A DNA stretch of 64,000 nt from assembly GCA_018434245.1 (NCBI GenBank), contig JAHDPQ010000113.1:1-64000 (forward strand), in the 5' to 3' direction. Origin of the DNA: Oscillospiraceae bacterium (GTDB taxonomy: Bacteria > Bacillota > Clostridia > Oscillospirales > Ruminococcaceae). The position numbers and the translations under genes are program-made. This document shows positions 16,776 to 26,014 of this stretch, in pieces; position 1 is the first letter of the stretch; every line of letters begins with the position of its first letter. The notes below the pieces were generated by a model. The model saw only the letters and a program-made list of their open reading frames with translations, was not told where the DNA came from and did no database searches.

Positions 16776-17708
16776 ATGGATTACGAAGAACTGCTGATGA
16801 TCAAAACGGCATGGTACTACTATCTGGAAAACATGACCCAGCAAAACATATCAGAATTGCTGGGGATTACCCGGGTGCGGGTGATTAAGCTGCTGGAAAA
16901 AGCACGACAAAGCGGCATCATTCAGTTTCGCATCCGGGAGGAAAGCGCCGACCGCATGCAGATGGAGCGGAAAATCGCCAAGGATTATGGCCTGAAAGAT
17001 GTTTTTGTGGTTCCCGCCATTCCGGGAGCCGATGTGGAGGAAACCAACGAGACCATTGCTAAGGCGGCAGCCATGTACATCAGCGGCCGGCTGGGCGAGG
17101 ACGGCCTAATCAACATCGGGTACGGCGATACGCAAAGCCGCATCCTCAACAACCTTGCCACCATGCGGGAACGGCCCATCTCCTTTGTATCCCTGACCGG
17201 TGGGGTCAACAACTATTTGCCCAACGCCCGGTCCAACATCTTTAACGCAAAGCTTTTCCTCATTCCCACCCCCCTGCTTGCCTCCTCCAAGGAGATGGGG
17301 GCCGCCATGCGGCAGGAAGATTCCGTCAAGGAAATCTCCCGCATGGTTCAGCTGGCATCCTTTACGGTGGTGGGAATCGGCGGCATGAGCGACACATCCA
17401 CCATTGTAAAATCCGGTATTTTAAACAAAAACGATATGCTCTATCTTAAAATGCAGGGGGCGGTGGGGGATGTACTCAGCCACTTTATTGATAAGGACGG
17501 CAATCTGGTCCCCACCGGCATCGAGGACCGCTTGATCAGCACCCCTTTGGAAACCATCAAGGAACTGAAGAATGTCATCGGCGTGGCGGCCGGCATCAAA
17601 AAGGTAGAGGCCATTCGCGCCGCACTGCGAGGTAACTATCTGGATGTTCTCATTACGGATGAAAGCACGGCTCTGGGCCTGATTGGCGAGGAGGACGTGG
17701 CGGAATAA
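16776..17708 (+). CDS. lsrR: LsrR family repressor (SorC/DeoR-type)
   Basis: 310 residues from ATG 16776, with a G-rich Shine-Dalgarno site just upstream; an ATG at 16710 has none and adds unrelated residues. The N-terminal helix-turn-helix (about 20-42, QQNISELLGITRVRVIKLLE) is followed by a sugar-binding SorC domain with a GIGGMSDTSTIVKSG stretch near 206-220. LsrR represses lsr genes until phospho-AI-2 binds. It is divergent from lsrA and 28 bp ahead of lsrK, as in enteric bacteria. Confidence 0.9.
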   Translation: MDYEELLMIKTAWYYYLENMTQQNISELLGITRVRVIKLLEKARQSGIIQFRIREESADRMQMERKIAKDYGLKDVFVVPAIPGADVEETNETIAKAAAMYISGRLGEDGLINIGYGDTQSRILNNLATMRERPISFVSLTGGVNNYLPNARSNIFNAKLFLIPTPLLASSKEMGAAMRQEDSVKEISRMVQLASFTVVGIGGMSDTSTIVKSGILNKNDMLYLKMQGAVGDVLSHFIDKDGNLVPTGIEDRLISTPLETIKELKNVIGVAAGIKKVEAIRAALRGNYLDVLITDESTALGLIGEEDVAE

Positions 17709-17736
17709 TCAGAATATGGCAAGGGGAGGAAACACC

Positions 17737-19305
17737 ATGTCTCAGCAGCAGTATTTGATGGCAGTGGACGCTGGCACCGGAAGCGTCCGGGCGGTTTTGT
17801 TCGATACGGCGGGCACTCAGCTGGGCTGTGTGCAGCAGGAGTGGGAGCACCGGGAGGACCCCCGCTTTCCGGGCAGCATGGATTTTGACTGGGTACATAA
17901 CTGGAAGCTGGCATCCGATTGTATCCGCGGCGTTCTGGAACAGACCAGCATCCCTGCGGAACAGGTCGCAGCGGTTTCCACCACCTGTATGCGGGAGGGC
18001 ATCGTGCTCTACGACAAGGCGGGGCAGGAAATCTGGGCCTGCGCCAATGTGGATGCCCGGAGCACCGACGAGGTGGAGCAGCTGATCCGCATGAATCCCG
18101 AATTGGAGCGGAGCGTCTACCTGGAATCAGGCGAGACCTTCGCCCTCGGCGCTTTGCCAAGGCTGCTCTGGGTGAAAAACAAGATGCCGGACATCTACGA
18201 AAAAACTCACCGCCTGGGCATGTTCAACGACTGGCTGGTCTACAAGCTGACGGGAGTTCTGGCTGTAGAGCCCAGCAACGGCTCCACCACCGGCATCTTC
18301 CACTTGGAACGCCGTCAGTGGGAACCCTCCATCTCCCAGCGGTGCGGATTGCGGGCAGATATTTTCCCGCCGGTGCTGGAATGCGGCACGGTAGCGGGTG
18401 CGGTAAACGAGCAGGGGGCTCGGCAAACTGGGCTGGCACCGGGAACCCCGGTAGTGGTGGGCGGCGGAGACGCGCAGTTGGGCAGCATCGGCGTGGGCGT
18501 GGTTCAGCCGGGGCAGGCGGCCGTGTTCGGCGGCAGCTTCTGGCAGTACGAGTTTAATACCGACAGCGGAAAGACCGATCCCCAGTGCCGGGTGCGGGTC
18601 AACTGCCACGCTGTACCCAACGTCTGGCAGTACGAGGCGCTGGCCTTTCAGCCGGGACTGGTGATGCGCTGGTTCCGGGACGGCTTCTGCCAGCTGGAGC
18701 AGCAGCAGGGAAAGAAGGAGGGGGCCGACCCCTACTATCTGATGGATCAGCAGGCAGCAGGGGTTCCGGCAGGCAGCCACGGGATGCTCTGTGCCTTTTC
18801 CGATGTAATGAACTTCATCCAATGGAAGCACGCCTCCCCCACCTTTACCAACTTTGCTCTGGACCCCGAAAAATTTAACCGCTACACCTTCTACCGGGCC
18901 ATTTTGGAAAACGCCGCACTGATCACAAAGGGGCATCTGGAGCTGGTCCATGAGGCCACCGGAAATCTGCCCGAGGAAATTGTATTTGCAGGGGGAGCAT
19001 CCAAAAGCCCCCTATGGTGTCAGATTCTGTCTGATGTGCTGGAGCTTCCTGTTCGGGTTCCCGTGGTCAATGAAGCCACCGCCTTGGGAGCAGCCATTCT
19101 GGCAGGCTATGGCGTGGGTATTTATGCTGATCTGACTCAGGCGGCAGAGGCTCTTGTTCAGTGGGATCAGGTCTATCAGCCCAACCAGGACAACCGAAAG
19201 GTCTACCGGGATTTATATGAAAAGTGGCGCAAGGTTTACGCAGCTCAGCTAGCACTGTGTGATCAAAAGCTAACCAAAAATATGTGGATTGCCCCTGGGC
19301 TATAG
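17737..19305 (+). CDS. lsrK: Autoinducer-2 kinase LsrK
   Basis: 522 residues from ATG 17737, with AGGGGAGG upstream. FGGY-family kinase that phosphorylates AI-2 (DPD) in the cytoplasm. The ATP-site start MAVDAGTGSVRAVLFD is near residues 8-23 and the C-terminal FGGY-like glycine motif FAGGASKSPLWCQI is near 415-428. Size is close to E. coli LsrK (530). It lies 28 bp after lsrR and 33 bp before the cupin gene, so the three form one operon. Confidence 0.93.
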   Translation: MSQQQYLMAVDAGTGSVRAVLFDTAGTQLGCVQQEWEHREDPRFPGSMDFDWVHNWKLASDCIRGVLEQTSIPAEQVAAVSTTCMREGIVLYDKAGQEIWACANVDARSTDEVEQLIRMNPELERSVYLESGETFALGALPRLLWVKNKMPDIYEKTHRLGMFNDWLVYKLTGVLAVEPSNGSTTGIFHLERRQWEPSISQRCGLRADIFPPVLECGTVAGAVNEQGARQTGLAPGTPVVVGGGDAQLGSIGVGVVQPGQAAVFGGSFWQYEFNTDSGKTDPQCRVRVNCHAVPNVWQYEALAFQPGLVMRWFRDGFCQLEQQQGKKEGADPYYLMDQQAAGVPAGSHGMLCAFSDVMNFIQWKHASPTFTNFALDPEKFNRYTFYRAILENAALITKGHLELVHEATGNLPEEIVFAGGASKSPLWCQILSDVLELPVRVPVVNEATALGAAILAGYGVGIYADLTQAAEALVQWDQVYQPNQDNRKVYRDLYEKWRKVYAAQLALCDQKLTKNMWIAPGL

Positions 19306-19338
19306 CCACCAATACCAGAATAATGCTTGGAGGAATGA

Positions 19339-19692
19339 ATGATGTTCATTGTCAATGAAAAAGATAGAGAATACCGTTTTGGCAACAGCGGACCCAAATA
19401 TTTGATGAAGGGACCTAGAATGAATTTTGCCGTGGTGCAGTTTCAGGCGGGTGAAGACTTTAAGGCTCATTACCACAATGTGATGGAAGAAAACTTCTTT
19501 ATTCTGGAAGGAGAGGTGGACATTGTGGTGGACGGCGTCACCCATCATCTGGTTCCCGGGGATTTGATCCATATCGAGCCGGGAGAAGTTCACTACGTCA
19601 TCAACAAGTCGAACAGCGCCGTCAAGATGATCTCCACCCTGGCCCCCTTTCAGGACAGCGACAAAGTGGACGTAGAAAATCACACCTATTAA
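19339..19692 (+). CDS. Small cupin protein in the lsr operon, candidate LsrG substitute
   Basis: 117 residues, one cupin barrel. Motif 1 is complete: Gly38, His44, His46, Glu51, Gly58. Motif 2 has PG at 81-82, His85 and Asn89, so a metal site (two or three His and one Glu) is present. GGAGG precedes the ATG. It follows lsrK in the same operon. The locus lacks an ABM-type LsrG, the isomerase between phospho-AI-2 and the LsrF substrate. A metal cupin could do this isomerisation. The cupin fold is certain; the reaction is a hypothesis. Confidence 0.8.
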   Translation: MMFIVNEKDREYRFGNSGPKYLMKGPRMNFAVVQFQAGEDFKAHYHNVMEENFFILEGEVDIVVDGVTHHLVPGDLIHIEPGEVHYVINKSNSAVKMISTLAPFQDSDKVDVENHTY

Positions 19693-19768
19693 GCTGCACC
19701 AATAACCGTTAAACACCTTTTGTAAGCCGAAACATCACGCACAAAGGGCGTTGCTCCCCATAAAATAC

Positions 19769-19818
19769 AAAACAGAGATGCTCCGTTCAATGGAGTATCT
19801 CTGTTTTATATTTTTCCA
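19769..19818 (+). terminator. Terminator of the lsrR-lsrK-cupin operon
   Basis: Arms AACAGAGATGCTCC (19771-19784) and GGAGTATCTCTGTT (19792-19805), with one G-T pair, are followed by a TTATATTTTT tract. Confidence 0.85.
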
Positions 19819-19981
19819 TATCATCCAGAGCAACATTAAGTACCGATGCTTTCGCATCACAACATACTCCCTCACTCCCTACGAAGTGAAGCCTGATTGG
19901 GCAGATCAGCAGCACGGCTAAAGGAAATGAGCTCTTCCAGCCGGGATATTCAACCCTACATCCTGGTCAGAGGTTTTGTTT
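19819..19981. other. Intergenic spacer at the lsr / sugar-acid boundary
   Basis: No gene, repeat or tRNA was recognised. The base composition becomes more AT-rich from here on. Confidence 0.4.
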
Positions 19982-21004
19982 TTACTGTTGTAACGCAAAG
20001 AGAACTTTCATCGCTTCGGTGCTTCCCCGAATCATGTCTTGGAATACTCTCTGTCCATCTTCGATTGGGTGCAGGTGGGAAATAATTGCAGAAATTTCAT
20101 CGGCATGGTTATAAGTATACGAAATAGCGTCTTTAAAGTCTAGTTGGGTATAGACGCGGCAGCCCACCAAAATCTGTTCTTTAAAGTTTACAGCACGCAA
20201 ATCCACAGCAGCCGGCTCCTTAAATACGCTGAGGAGTAAAATTTCGCCGCGCACACTGGTGATGTCTGTCATAACTGCGGCAGACATCGGTGCGCCGCTG
20301 GCTTCGACGAAAACTTCCACTCCTTCCCCGCCGGTACGTTTCTTGATATAAGAAACCACATCCTCGGTTTTGGGGTCAATGACTTCAAAACCCAGTTTTC
20401 TCGCGTGCTCTGCGCGCTTTTTATTGGTTTCAACGGTGAAGAGCCGGTTGACACCGGAGTTCTTGAGCATAATTGCCGCAAGCAGCCCCATTGGCCCAAG
20501 GCCTGTAATACAGGCACTTGTGTAAAAATTCTTTTTAATCATGCGGAGCCCATGCACAACGACTGCAACAGGCTCGATCAGCGCAGCCGTTTTAAAATCC
20601 ATATCTTCCGGCAGCTTGAGGACAGTATGATCCGCAACAGCCACATATTCGGCCATGCCGCCGTCGCAGTCCGTTCCATATAGATTAAGCGCCCTGCAGA
20701 CATGGGTATTCCCATTCAGACATGCATTGCATTTTCCACAATAAATTAGGGGATCGACAACCACTTTGTCCCCTTTTTTCAGATCTGTTTCGACTCCCTC
20801 CCCAATTGCTTCCACCACACCCACAAATTCGTGCCCCATAATAAGCGGGGCCTTTGCCCGAGGATGTTTGCCAAGATACACGCTGATATCGGAACCACAG
20901 ATCCCCGCATAAGCCACTTGAATGAGTATTTTTCCGGCAGTGTCCGGAAGCGGTCTGTTTTGAAGTTCAACCTTTTCTTTTTCGGTCCAAACAAGTGCTT
21001 TCAT
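19982..21004 (-). CDS. Zinc-binding alcohol/polyol dehydrogenase (MDR family)
   Basis: 340 residues, medium-chain dehydrogenase/reductase. The catalytic zinc region AGICGSDISVYLGKHP is near 33-48, GHEFVGVVEAIGEGVE near 57-72 and the structural zinc cysteine cluster CGKCNACLNGNTHVC near 89-103. The NAD(P) site GLGPMGLLAAI is near 168-178. It resembles sorbitol, L-idonate/threonine and galactitol-1-phosphate dehydrogenases. It lies 26 bp after the SDR gene at the end of the sugar-acid operon, so it probably oxidises a sugar acid or polyol feeding the pathway. The exact substrate is unknown. Confidence 0.85.
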   Translation of the reverse strand: MKALVWTEKEKVELQNRPLPDTAGKILIQVAYAGICGSDISVYLGKHPRAKAPLIMGHEFVGVVEAIGEGVETDLKKGDKVVVDPLIYCGKCNACLNGNTHVCRALNLYGTDCDGGMAEYVAVADHTVLKLPEDMDFKTAALIEPVAVVVHGLRMIKKNFYTSACITGLGPMGLLAAIMLKNSGVNRLFTVETNKKRAEHARKLGFEVIDPKTEDVVSYIKKRTGGEGVEVFVEASGAPMSAAVMTDITSVRGEILLLSVFKEPAAVDLRAVNFKEQILVGCRVYTQLDFKDAISYTYNHADEISAIISHLHPIEDGQRVFQDMIRGSTEAMKVLFALQQ

Positions 21005-21030
21005 GCTGTTTACCTTCCTTCGCTACAGTC

Positions 21031-21798
21031 TCATTTTACCAGATAGCCACCGTCCACATTAATATTTGCACCGGAAAGGTAGTCGCTTGCAGCCGATGCA
21101 AGAAAAATGGTGGCGCCTTTGATATCGTTTCCATCACCCCAGCGGCCTGCGGGAATTCTTGAGAGAATGGATGCACTGCGTTCCTTGTCAGCCAGCAGTG
21201 CTGTATTTAGGTCGGTTGCCATATAGCCGGGAGCAATGGCATTCACACAAATTCCACGGCCCATCAAATCGTTTGCGAATGCTTTTGTCATCTGGGTTAC
21301 GCCGCCCTTGGCCGCCGCATAGGCGCAGACCGTCTGGCCGCCGAACCAAGAAATCATAGAAGTTACATTAATAATTTTTCCATAGTTTTTTTTCAACATG
21401 ATCCGGGCACCCAGCTGATTAAAAATAAAAACCGAATGCAGGTTGATGTTGATCACTTCATCCCATTCTTCAATGGGAAACTCATCTGCAAGGTGCCTGC
21501 GCTGAATGCCAGCCGCCGTTATAAGAATATCAAGTTCCCCATTTAAAAGTTTCAGGCTTTCTTCAAAGGAGCGGTAGCATTCTTCCCGAATCCGCAGATC
21601 AGCCTGTACGGATTGACAGGGATAACCCTGGCTTCGGTATTCCTCTGCCGTTTGGTGAACACCGTCAGAGGAGCCGATCACGACCACTTCGCATCCGGAT
21701 TCCAGCAGCGCCTCTGCCATGCTGCGGCCCAGTCCCTTGGTGCCGCCGGTGACGATTGCTTTCTTCCCCCGAATATCAAACAAATTATGCAAGAGCAT
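21031..21798 (-). CDS. SDR family oxidoreductase, KduD/gluconate 5-dehydrogenase-like
   Basis: 255 residues, classical short-chain dehydrogenase. The cofactor motif TGGTKGLG is at about residues 17-24, NAG is replaced by TAAG near 92-95, catalytic Ser144 is in the SMIS stretch and the active-site YAAAK is near 157-161. The C-terminal GANINVDGGY is typical. Closest remembered relatives are 2-deoxy-D-gluconate/2-keto-3-deoxy-sugar and gluconate 5-dehydrogenases. RBS AAAGGA precedes ATG 21798. Probable role: interconversion of keto and hydroxy sugar acids entering the pathway. Confidence 0.85.
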   Translation of the reverse strand: MLLHNLFDIRGKKAIVTGGTKGLGRSMAEALLESGCEVVVIGSSDGVHQTAEEYRSQGYPCQSVQADLRIREECYRSFEESLKLLNGELDILITAAGIQRRHLADEFPIEEWDEVININLHSVFIFNQLGARIMLKKNYGKIINVTSMISWFGGQTVCAYAAAKGGVTQMTKAFANDLMGRGICVNAIAPGYMATDLNTALLADKERSASILSRIPAGRWGDGNDIKGATIFLASAASDYLSGANINVDGGYLVK

Positions 21799-21820
21799 TC
21801 ATCCTTTCCCGTGGAGAAAT

Positions 21821-21855
21821 TGTTTGTGGGAACAGAAATTCTGTCCCCACAAACA
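21821..21855. repeat. Intra-operon hairpin between dctM and the SDR gene
   Basis: A 35-bp inverted repeat (outer arms TGTTTGTGGG/CCCACAAACA, inner ACAGAA/TTCTGT, one G/A mismatch) lies in the 84-bp gap after dctM. It has no strong T-run on the minus strand. It could be an RNA processing or partial termination site setting different levels of transporter and dehydrogenases. Confidence 0.6.
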
Positions 21856-21882
21856 TCTTCGGATTATAAATAGAACTATAAA

Positions 21883-23166
21883 TCAGGTTACAAGGCTCGG
21901 TAACCACAGGGAAAGCTGGGGTATAAAAGAGAACAGCAAACCACAGGCTATTTCCACTAGAACAAACGGTATCAAGTATCTTGCCACTCCGCTGACAGGT
22001 CGATTGGCAATTCCGCAGGCTACAAACATGCAGGTGCCAAACGGCGGAGTACACTGTCCAAGTGCCAGAATAAATACTACAATCAAACCAAAATGAACCG
22101 GATTAATGCCATAAGCAACCGCAAGGGGCGCCAGAATCGGTCCCATAATCAGAATGATTGAGCCATTGTCCAAAAACATTCCGGCGATGATTAACAGGAC
22201 ATTAACCATAAGCAAAAATGCCACCTTGGAATCTACAAAGCCCATGACCCACTTGGAAATTGTAGCGGGAACGTTGTAATACGTTACTAAGTAGGCAAAT
22301 ACTTGTGCCGATGCAACCAACAGCATGATATTAGTTGCAGATTTTGCCGTAGCCTTCAAGATTTCCCAAATATCCTTGAAAGTTACCTCGCGATAGATGA
22401 ACGAGCAGACGATCACTCCATAAAAGACGGAAACTACCGCGGCCTCTGTCGGAGTAAAGACCCCTGTGTAGATGCCTCCGAGGATAATCAAGGGCATCAG
22501 CAGCGCCCAAAGCGCCTCCATAGTTGCCTTTCCGAGCTTTTTTGCACTAAACTTTTCCCCTTTGGGGAAGTTGTTCTTTTTGGCCATATAGTAGGCATAG
22601 GCGCAAAGTGCAAGGCAGGCGATCAACCCCGGCACAACGCCGGACATAAGAAGTTTTGCAATCGAGACACCGGTGACATTCCCGTAAATAACGAAAACAA
22701 CACTAGGTGGAATTACAATTCCGAGGGTACCGCCAATTGCCTGAACAGCTGCGGAATAGTCTGGGGGATAGTCGCGCTTTACCATCTCCTTGTGCATCAA
22801 GCCGCCGATTGCAGCAGTTGTTGCAACAGAAGAACCTGAGATTGCTGCAAAAAAAGTGCAGGCTACAATGGCTACTAGGGACATACCGCCAGAAATCCAG
22901 CCCACAAGGGCGTCGGCAAAGCTGGTTAAGCGTTTAGACAGTCCGCCCTTGGTCATAATATCTCCTGCCAGCATAAATGCGGGAACCGCAAGAAGGGAAA
23001 AAGAATCTGCACCCGCAAAAAGCCTTTGTGGAATGACCACAAAACTAAGCGCCGGATTCAATGCGATCGACACAGCACTCGCAATGGTCAGCGACCAGAT
23101 GATGGGCACGCCCAATATGAGCCCCGCAATCAGAACAACAAACAGCATTACTGCGGCTATACTCAT
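21883..23166 (-). CDS. dctM: TRAP transporter large permease (DctM type)
   Basis: 427 residues with about twelve transmembrane segments. Family marks include GVPIIWSLTIASA near 19-31, LFAGADSFSLLAVPAFMLAGDI near 49-70 and LFLDNGSIILIMGPILAPLA-type sequence near 310-330. It forms the ion-coupled channel for a sugar acid. It overlaps dctQ by 4 bp. The PTS-independent TRAP system fits uptake of galactonate-like acids, as in many gut Clostridia. Confidence 0.93.
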   Translation of the reverse strand: MSIAAVMLFVVLIAGLILGVPIIWSLTIASAVSIALNPALSFVVIPQRLFAGADSFSLLAVPAFMLAGDIMTKGGLSKRLTSFADALVGWISGGMSLVAIVACTFFAAISGSSVATTAAIGGLMHKEMVKRDYPPDYSAAVQAIGGTLGIVIPPSVVFVIYGNVTGVSIAKLLMSGVVPGLIACLALCAYAYYMAKKNNFPKGEKFSAKKLGKATMEALWALLMPLIILGGIYTGVFTPTEAAVVSVFYGVIVCSFIYREVTFKDIWEILKATAKSATNIMLLVASAQVFAYLVTYYNVPATISKWVMGFVDSKVAFLLMVNVLLIIAGMFLDNGSIILIMGPILAPLAVAYGINPVHFGLIVVFILALGQCTPPFGTCMFVACGIANRPVSGVARYLIPFVLVEIACGLLFSFIPQLSLWLPSLVT

Positions 23167-23675
23167 GCAACTGTACCTCCATCCTCTGTTTTGGGTGAAA
23201 TCAGCAGAATAGCCGCATCAATCACCTTGAACACCATTGCAATTGCCGAGACAATAAAGCCTCCGCACACAAAGGCATAAACATAAATCATCGGAATCAG
23301 CATGGCCGGGCTTTTCTGAATCATGCCGACTTTAAACAGGGATGTAGAACTGTATGCAATAATGATACACACCGCAAGCCCAGCCAGATTTCTCAGCAAG
23401 TAGAGTACATCGCCAGCCTTGCCTTTGATGGCATAGTCGATTAAATCGATACGGATCAGCAGGTCTTCCTTAATCGCCAGATTGAGCCCAAACATCATAA
23501 GAAAAACAAAGATATAGCGGGAAAGCTCTTCTGACCACGGAAGGCTATAAAACAGAATGTAACGTGTAAAGGTCTGTACAAGCACGATACACATAATAAG
23601 GGCAAGGGCAATTCCGATCAGCGCCAAAACAAAGCCCTGTATTCGTTCAAATACACCTTTTATCTTTTGATACAC
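23163..23675 (-). CDS. dctQ: TRAP transporter small permease (DctQ type)
   Basis: 170 residues with four transmembrane segments, the DctQ layout. The stretch SLPWSEELSRYIFVFLMMFG (about 44-63) is the family signature. The start codon is GTG at 23675, after AGAGGGG. It pairs with the overlapping dctM product. Confidence 0.9.
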   Translation of the reverse strand: MYQKIKGVFERIQGFVLALIGIALALIMCIVLVQTFTRYILFYSLPWSEELSRYIFVFLMMFGLNLAIKEDLLIRIDLIDYAIKGKAGDVLYLLRNLAGLAVCIIIAYSSTSLFKVGMIQKSPAMLIPMIYVYAFVCGGFIVSAIAMVFKVIDAAILLISPKTEDGGTVA

Positions 23676-23691
23676 GAGGACTTCCCCTCTC

Positions 23692-24759
23692 TTATTTTGC
23701 CGCTTCGATCATAGCAACAACCTCGGCATACTCTTTGCCAAACTCTTCGCGAATGGATGCGCTTGCATCAATAAATCCCTGTTTGTCAGGAGTGGTTACT
23801 TCCATTCCCAATTCTTTCAGCTTGGCAAGGCCTTCTTCCGCCTGCATGCGCTGGTTTTCACGCTGGTAGAGGCCCGCTTCATAGCAGCTGTCCATAATAA
23901 TTTTTTGTTGCTCCTCTGTCAACATATTCCAGGCGTTGCGGCTCATGAGGATAAACTGGGAGCTGTAAACATGCTCGGTTACTGCAAGGTGTTTGTTAAC
24001 TTCTGCAACGTTGTTGCCAAGAATAACGGAGTAGGGGTTTTCCTGCCCGTCAATTGCGCCCTGCTGCATGGCAGTGTAAGCTTCGCCCCATGCCATCGGA
24101 ACAGGGTCTGCACCAAGGCCCTTCCAAAGAGCCTGATGAACCGGGTTATCCATGGTGCGAATACGCAGACCAGCCACATCGGCTACACTGTTCACCGGCT
24201 GCTTATTGTTTGTAAGGTTGCGGAAGCCTACCTCCCAGATACCGATTAGCTCAATATCCATAATCTCACGGACTTCTTCTGCATAATGCTTGCCAACGTC
24301 GCCGAGGAACACACGGTCTGCATGCTCATAGCTTTCAATGATATAAGGAATGTCGACGGCCGGCAGATCGGGAATGAAGCTGGAAACGACAGACTGGTTC
24401 ACCGTACCCATATCCAATGTGCCGAGCTGGCAGTTTACAACATAGTCGCTGGCGCTTCCAAGGGTACCGTTATTGTAGATTTCGATTACAATTTGCCCGT
24501 TGGAACGCTCTTCGACCAGACGTTTAAATTCTGCAAGCCCTATGGCAACCGGTACTGTTTCGGCCGCGTCGTGACCAACTTTAAAGGTAATGGTTCCATT
24601 TGCGGGTGTCGCGTTGCTAGGCGCCGGGTTCCCGGCATTGGTGCCGTCTTGGGGCTGCTGGGACGGTTGGACAGCGGAACTACCGCTGTTATTTCCTCCG
24701 CATGCAACCAGGGAAATTAAAAGGATTGCTGCAAGGAATACACTGAACAGTCTTTTCAT
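23692..24759 (-). CDS. dctP: TRAP transporter substrate-binding lipoprotein (DctP type)
   Basis: 355 residues. Lipobox LVACGG places the lipid cysteine at residue 20; a Ser/Gln/Asn-rich linker follows, then a DctP domain. Family marks are VEERSNGQIVIEIYNNGTLG near 87-106, the ligand-arginine region LRIRTMDNPVH near 198-208 and IDGQENPYSVI near 234-244. AAGGAG precedes ATG. It binds the substrate outside the cell. The arginine typical for carboxylate binding is present. Confidence 0.92.
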   Translation of the reverse strand: MKRLFSVFLAAILLISLVACGGNNSGSSAVQPSQQPQDGTNAGNPAPSNATPANGTITFKVGHDAAETVPVAIGLAEFKRLVEERSNGQIVIEIYNNGTLGSASDYVVNCQLGTLDMGTVNQSVVSSFIPDLPAVDIPYIIESYEHADRVFLGDVGKHYAEEVREIMDIELIGIWEVGFRNLTNNKQPVNSVADVAGLRIRTMDNPVHQALWKGLGADPVPMAWGEAYTAMQQGAIDGQENPYSVILGNNVAEVNKHLAVTEHVYSSQFILMSRNAWNMLTEEQQKIIMDSCYEAGLYQRENQRMQAEEGLAKLKELGMEVTTPDKQGFIDASASIREEFGKEYAEVVAMIEAAK

Positions 24760-24821
24760 TTTTTTCTCTCCTTAATGTTTAAATAATTGCAATAATTGCA
24801 ACAATGAATAAATTCAGGCTA

Positions 24822-25973
24822 TTACCACTCTGCAACTGTGCCGTCGAAGTTTCTCCAAATTGGGTTTTTCCAGTTGTGGCCCACTTTAGCTGCTTCGATC
24901 ACTTTTTCTTTATTCACTTCAATTCCCAGGCCTGGTCCGGTGGGAATTTTGATAAAGCCATCTTCAAATTCAAATACAGTTTTGTCGGCCAGATAATCCA
25001 GCAGATCCTGGCCTTCTTTGTTGTAATGAATTCCAAGGCTTTGCTCCTGGATAAATACGTTGGGCGTGCATGCATCAAGCTGTACACATGCTGCGAGCGC
25101 AATGGGGCCCAGCGGACAGTGTGGAGCAACTGCCACATCAAAAGCTTCTGCCATGGCAGATATCTTTTTGCATTCGCTAATACCACCGGCATGAGAAAGA
25201 TCGGGCTGAATAATATCAACATAACCGTCTATCATCAAGTTCTTAAACTCCCACCGGCTAAACATGCGCTCACCTGTTGCAATAGGGGTAGAGGTATGGT
25301 TTGCAATCTCCCGCAGGGCTTCATTGTTCTGGGGAAGGACCGGTTCTTCGATAAACATCAAGTTATACTGGTCCAACTCCCGTGCAAGAACTTTGGCCAT
25401 GCTTTTGTGAACCCGACCGTGAAAGTCCACGCCGATGTCCAGATCATAGCCATACGCATCACGCAGGGATGCAACCCGCTCGGATACGGCCTGCACCTTT
25501 TTAAAGCTATCAATGTAATGCATTTCATCCGTACCGTTCATCTTGATCGCGGTGCAGCCAACATCCATAACCGCTTTTGCGCCTGCAACAATGTCGCTTG
25601 GGCGGTCGCCGCCAATCCAGCTGTAAACCTTGAGCTTGTCGCGGCATCTGCCTCCCAGCAGTTCATAAATGGGGGCATTGTAATACTTACCCTTGATATC
25701 CCAAAGCGCCTGATCAATCCCTGCAATGGCGCTCATAACCTCCGGGCCGCCCCGATAAAACCCTGAGCGGTACATGACCTGCCAGTGGTCCTCAATCTGC
25801 ATCGGATCCTTGCCAATAAGGTAACCGGCAAAATCCTCCACTGCCGTTTTGACCACAGAAGCGCGCCCCTCAATCACAGGCTCGCCCCAGCCGGTTATGC
25901 CGGCGTCGGTTTCCATTTCAAGGAATAACCAACGAGGCGGAACAGTATAAAGATTCATTTTGGTAATTTTCAA
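24822..25973 (-). CDS. dgoD: D-galactonate dehydratase (enolase superfamily)
   Basis: 383 residues, nearly the same length as E. coli DgoD (382), with very similar sequence from the first residue. It dehydrates D-galactonate to 2-keto-3-deoxy-galactonate. Metal ligands Asp183, Glu209 and Glu235 and the catalytic bases His185 and His285 fall at the same positions as in E. coli. The start codon is TTG at 25973: MKITK matches the DgoD N-terminus and GGGAGG lies about 9 nt upstream. It follows iclR by 41 bp. D-galactonate is the best substrate guess; related aldonates are possible. Confidence 0.92.
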   Translation of the reverse strand: MKITKMNLYTVPPRWLFLEMETDAGITGWGEPVIEGRASVVKTAVEDFAGYLIGKDPMQIEDHWQVMYRSGFYRGGPEVMSAIAGIDQALWDIKGKYYNAPIYELLGGRCRDKLKVYSWIGGDRPSDIVAGAKAVMDVGCTAIKMNGTDEMHYIDSFKKVQAVSERVASLRDAYGYDLDIGVDFHGRVHKSMAKVLARELDQYNLMFIEEPVLPQNNEALREIANHTSTPIATGERMFSRWEFKNLMIDGYVDIIQPDLSHAGGISECKKISAMAEAFDVAVAPHCPLGPIALAACVQLDACTPNVFIQEQSLGIHYNKEGQDLLDYLADKTVFEFEDGFIKIPTGPGLGIEVNKEKVIEAAKVGHNWKNPIWRNFDGTVAEW

Positions 25974-26014
25974 AAGATTCTACCTCCCTTAATTTAGAGC
26001 TAATACTTTTATGA

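Noticed and set aside
21891..21905. Short string AAGGCTCGGTA shared with 28898-28910, possible attachment repeats of the sugar-acid island
   Set aside because: About 11-13 matching bases only, not at the island borders and not next to a tRNA; probably chance.
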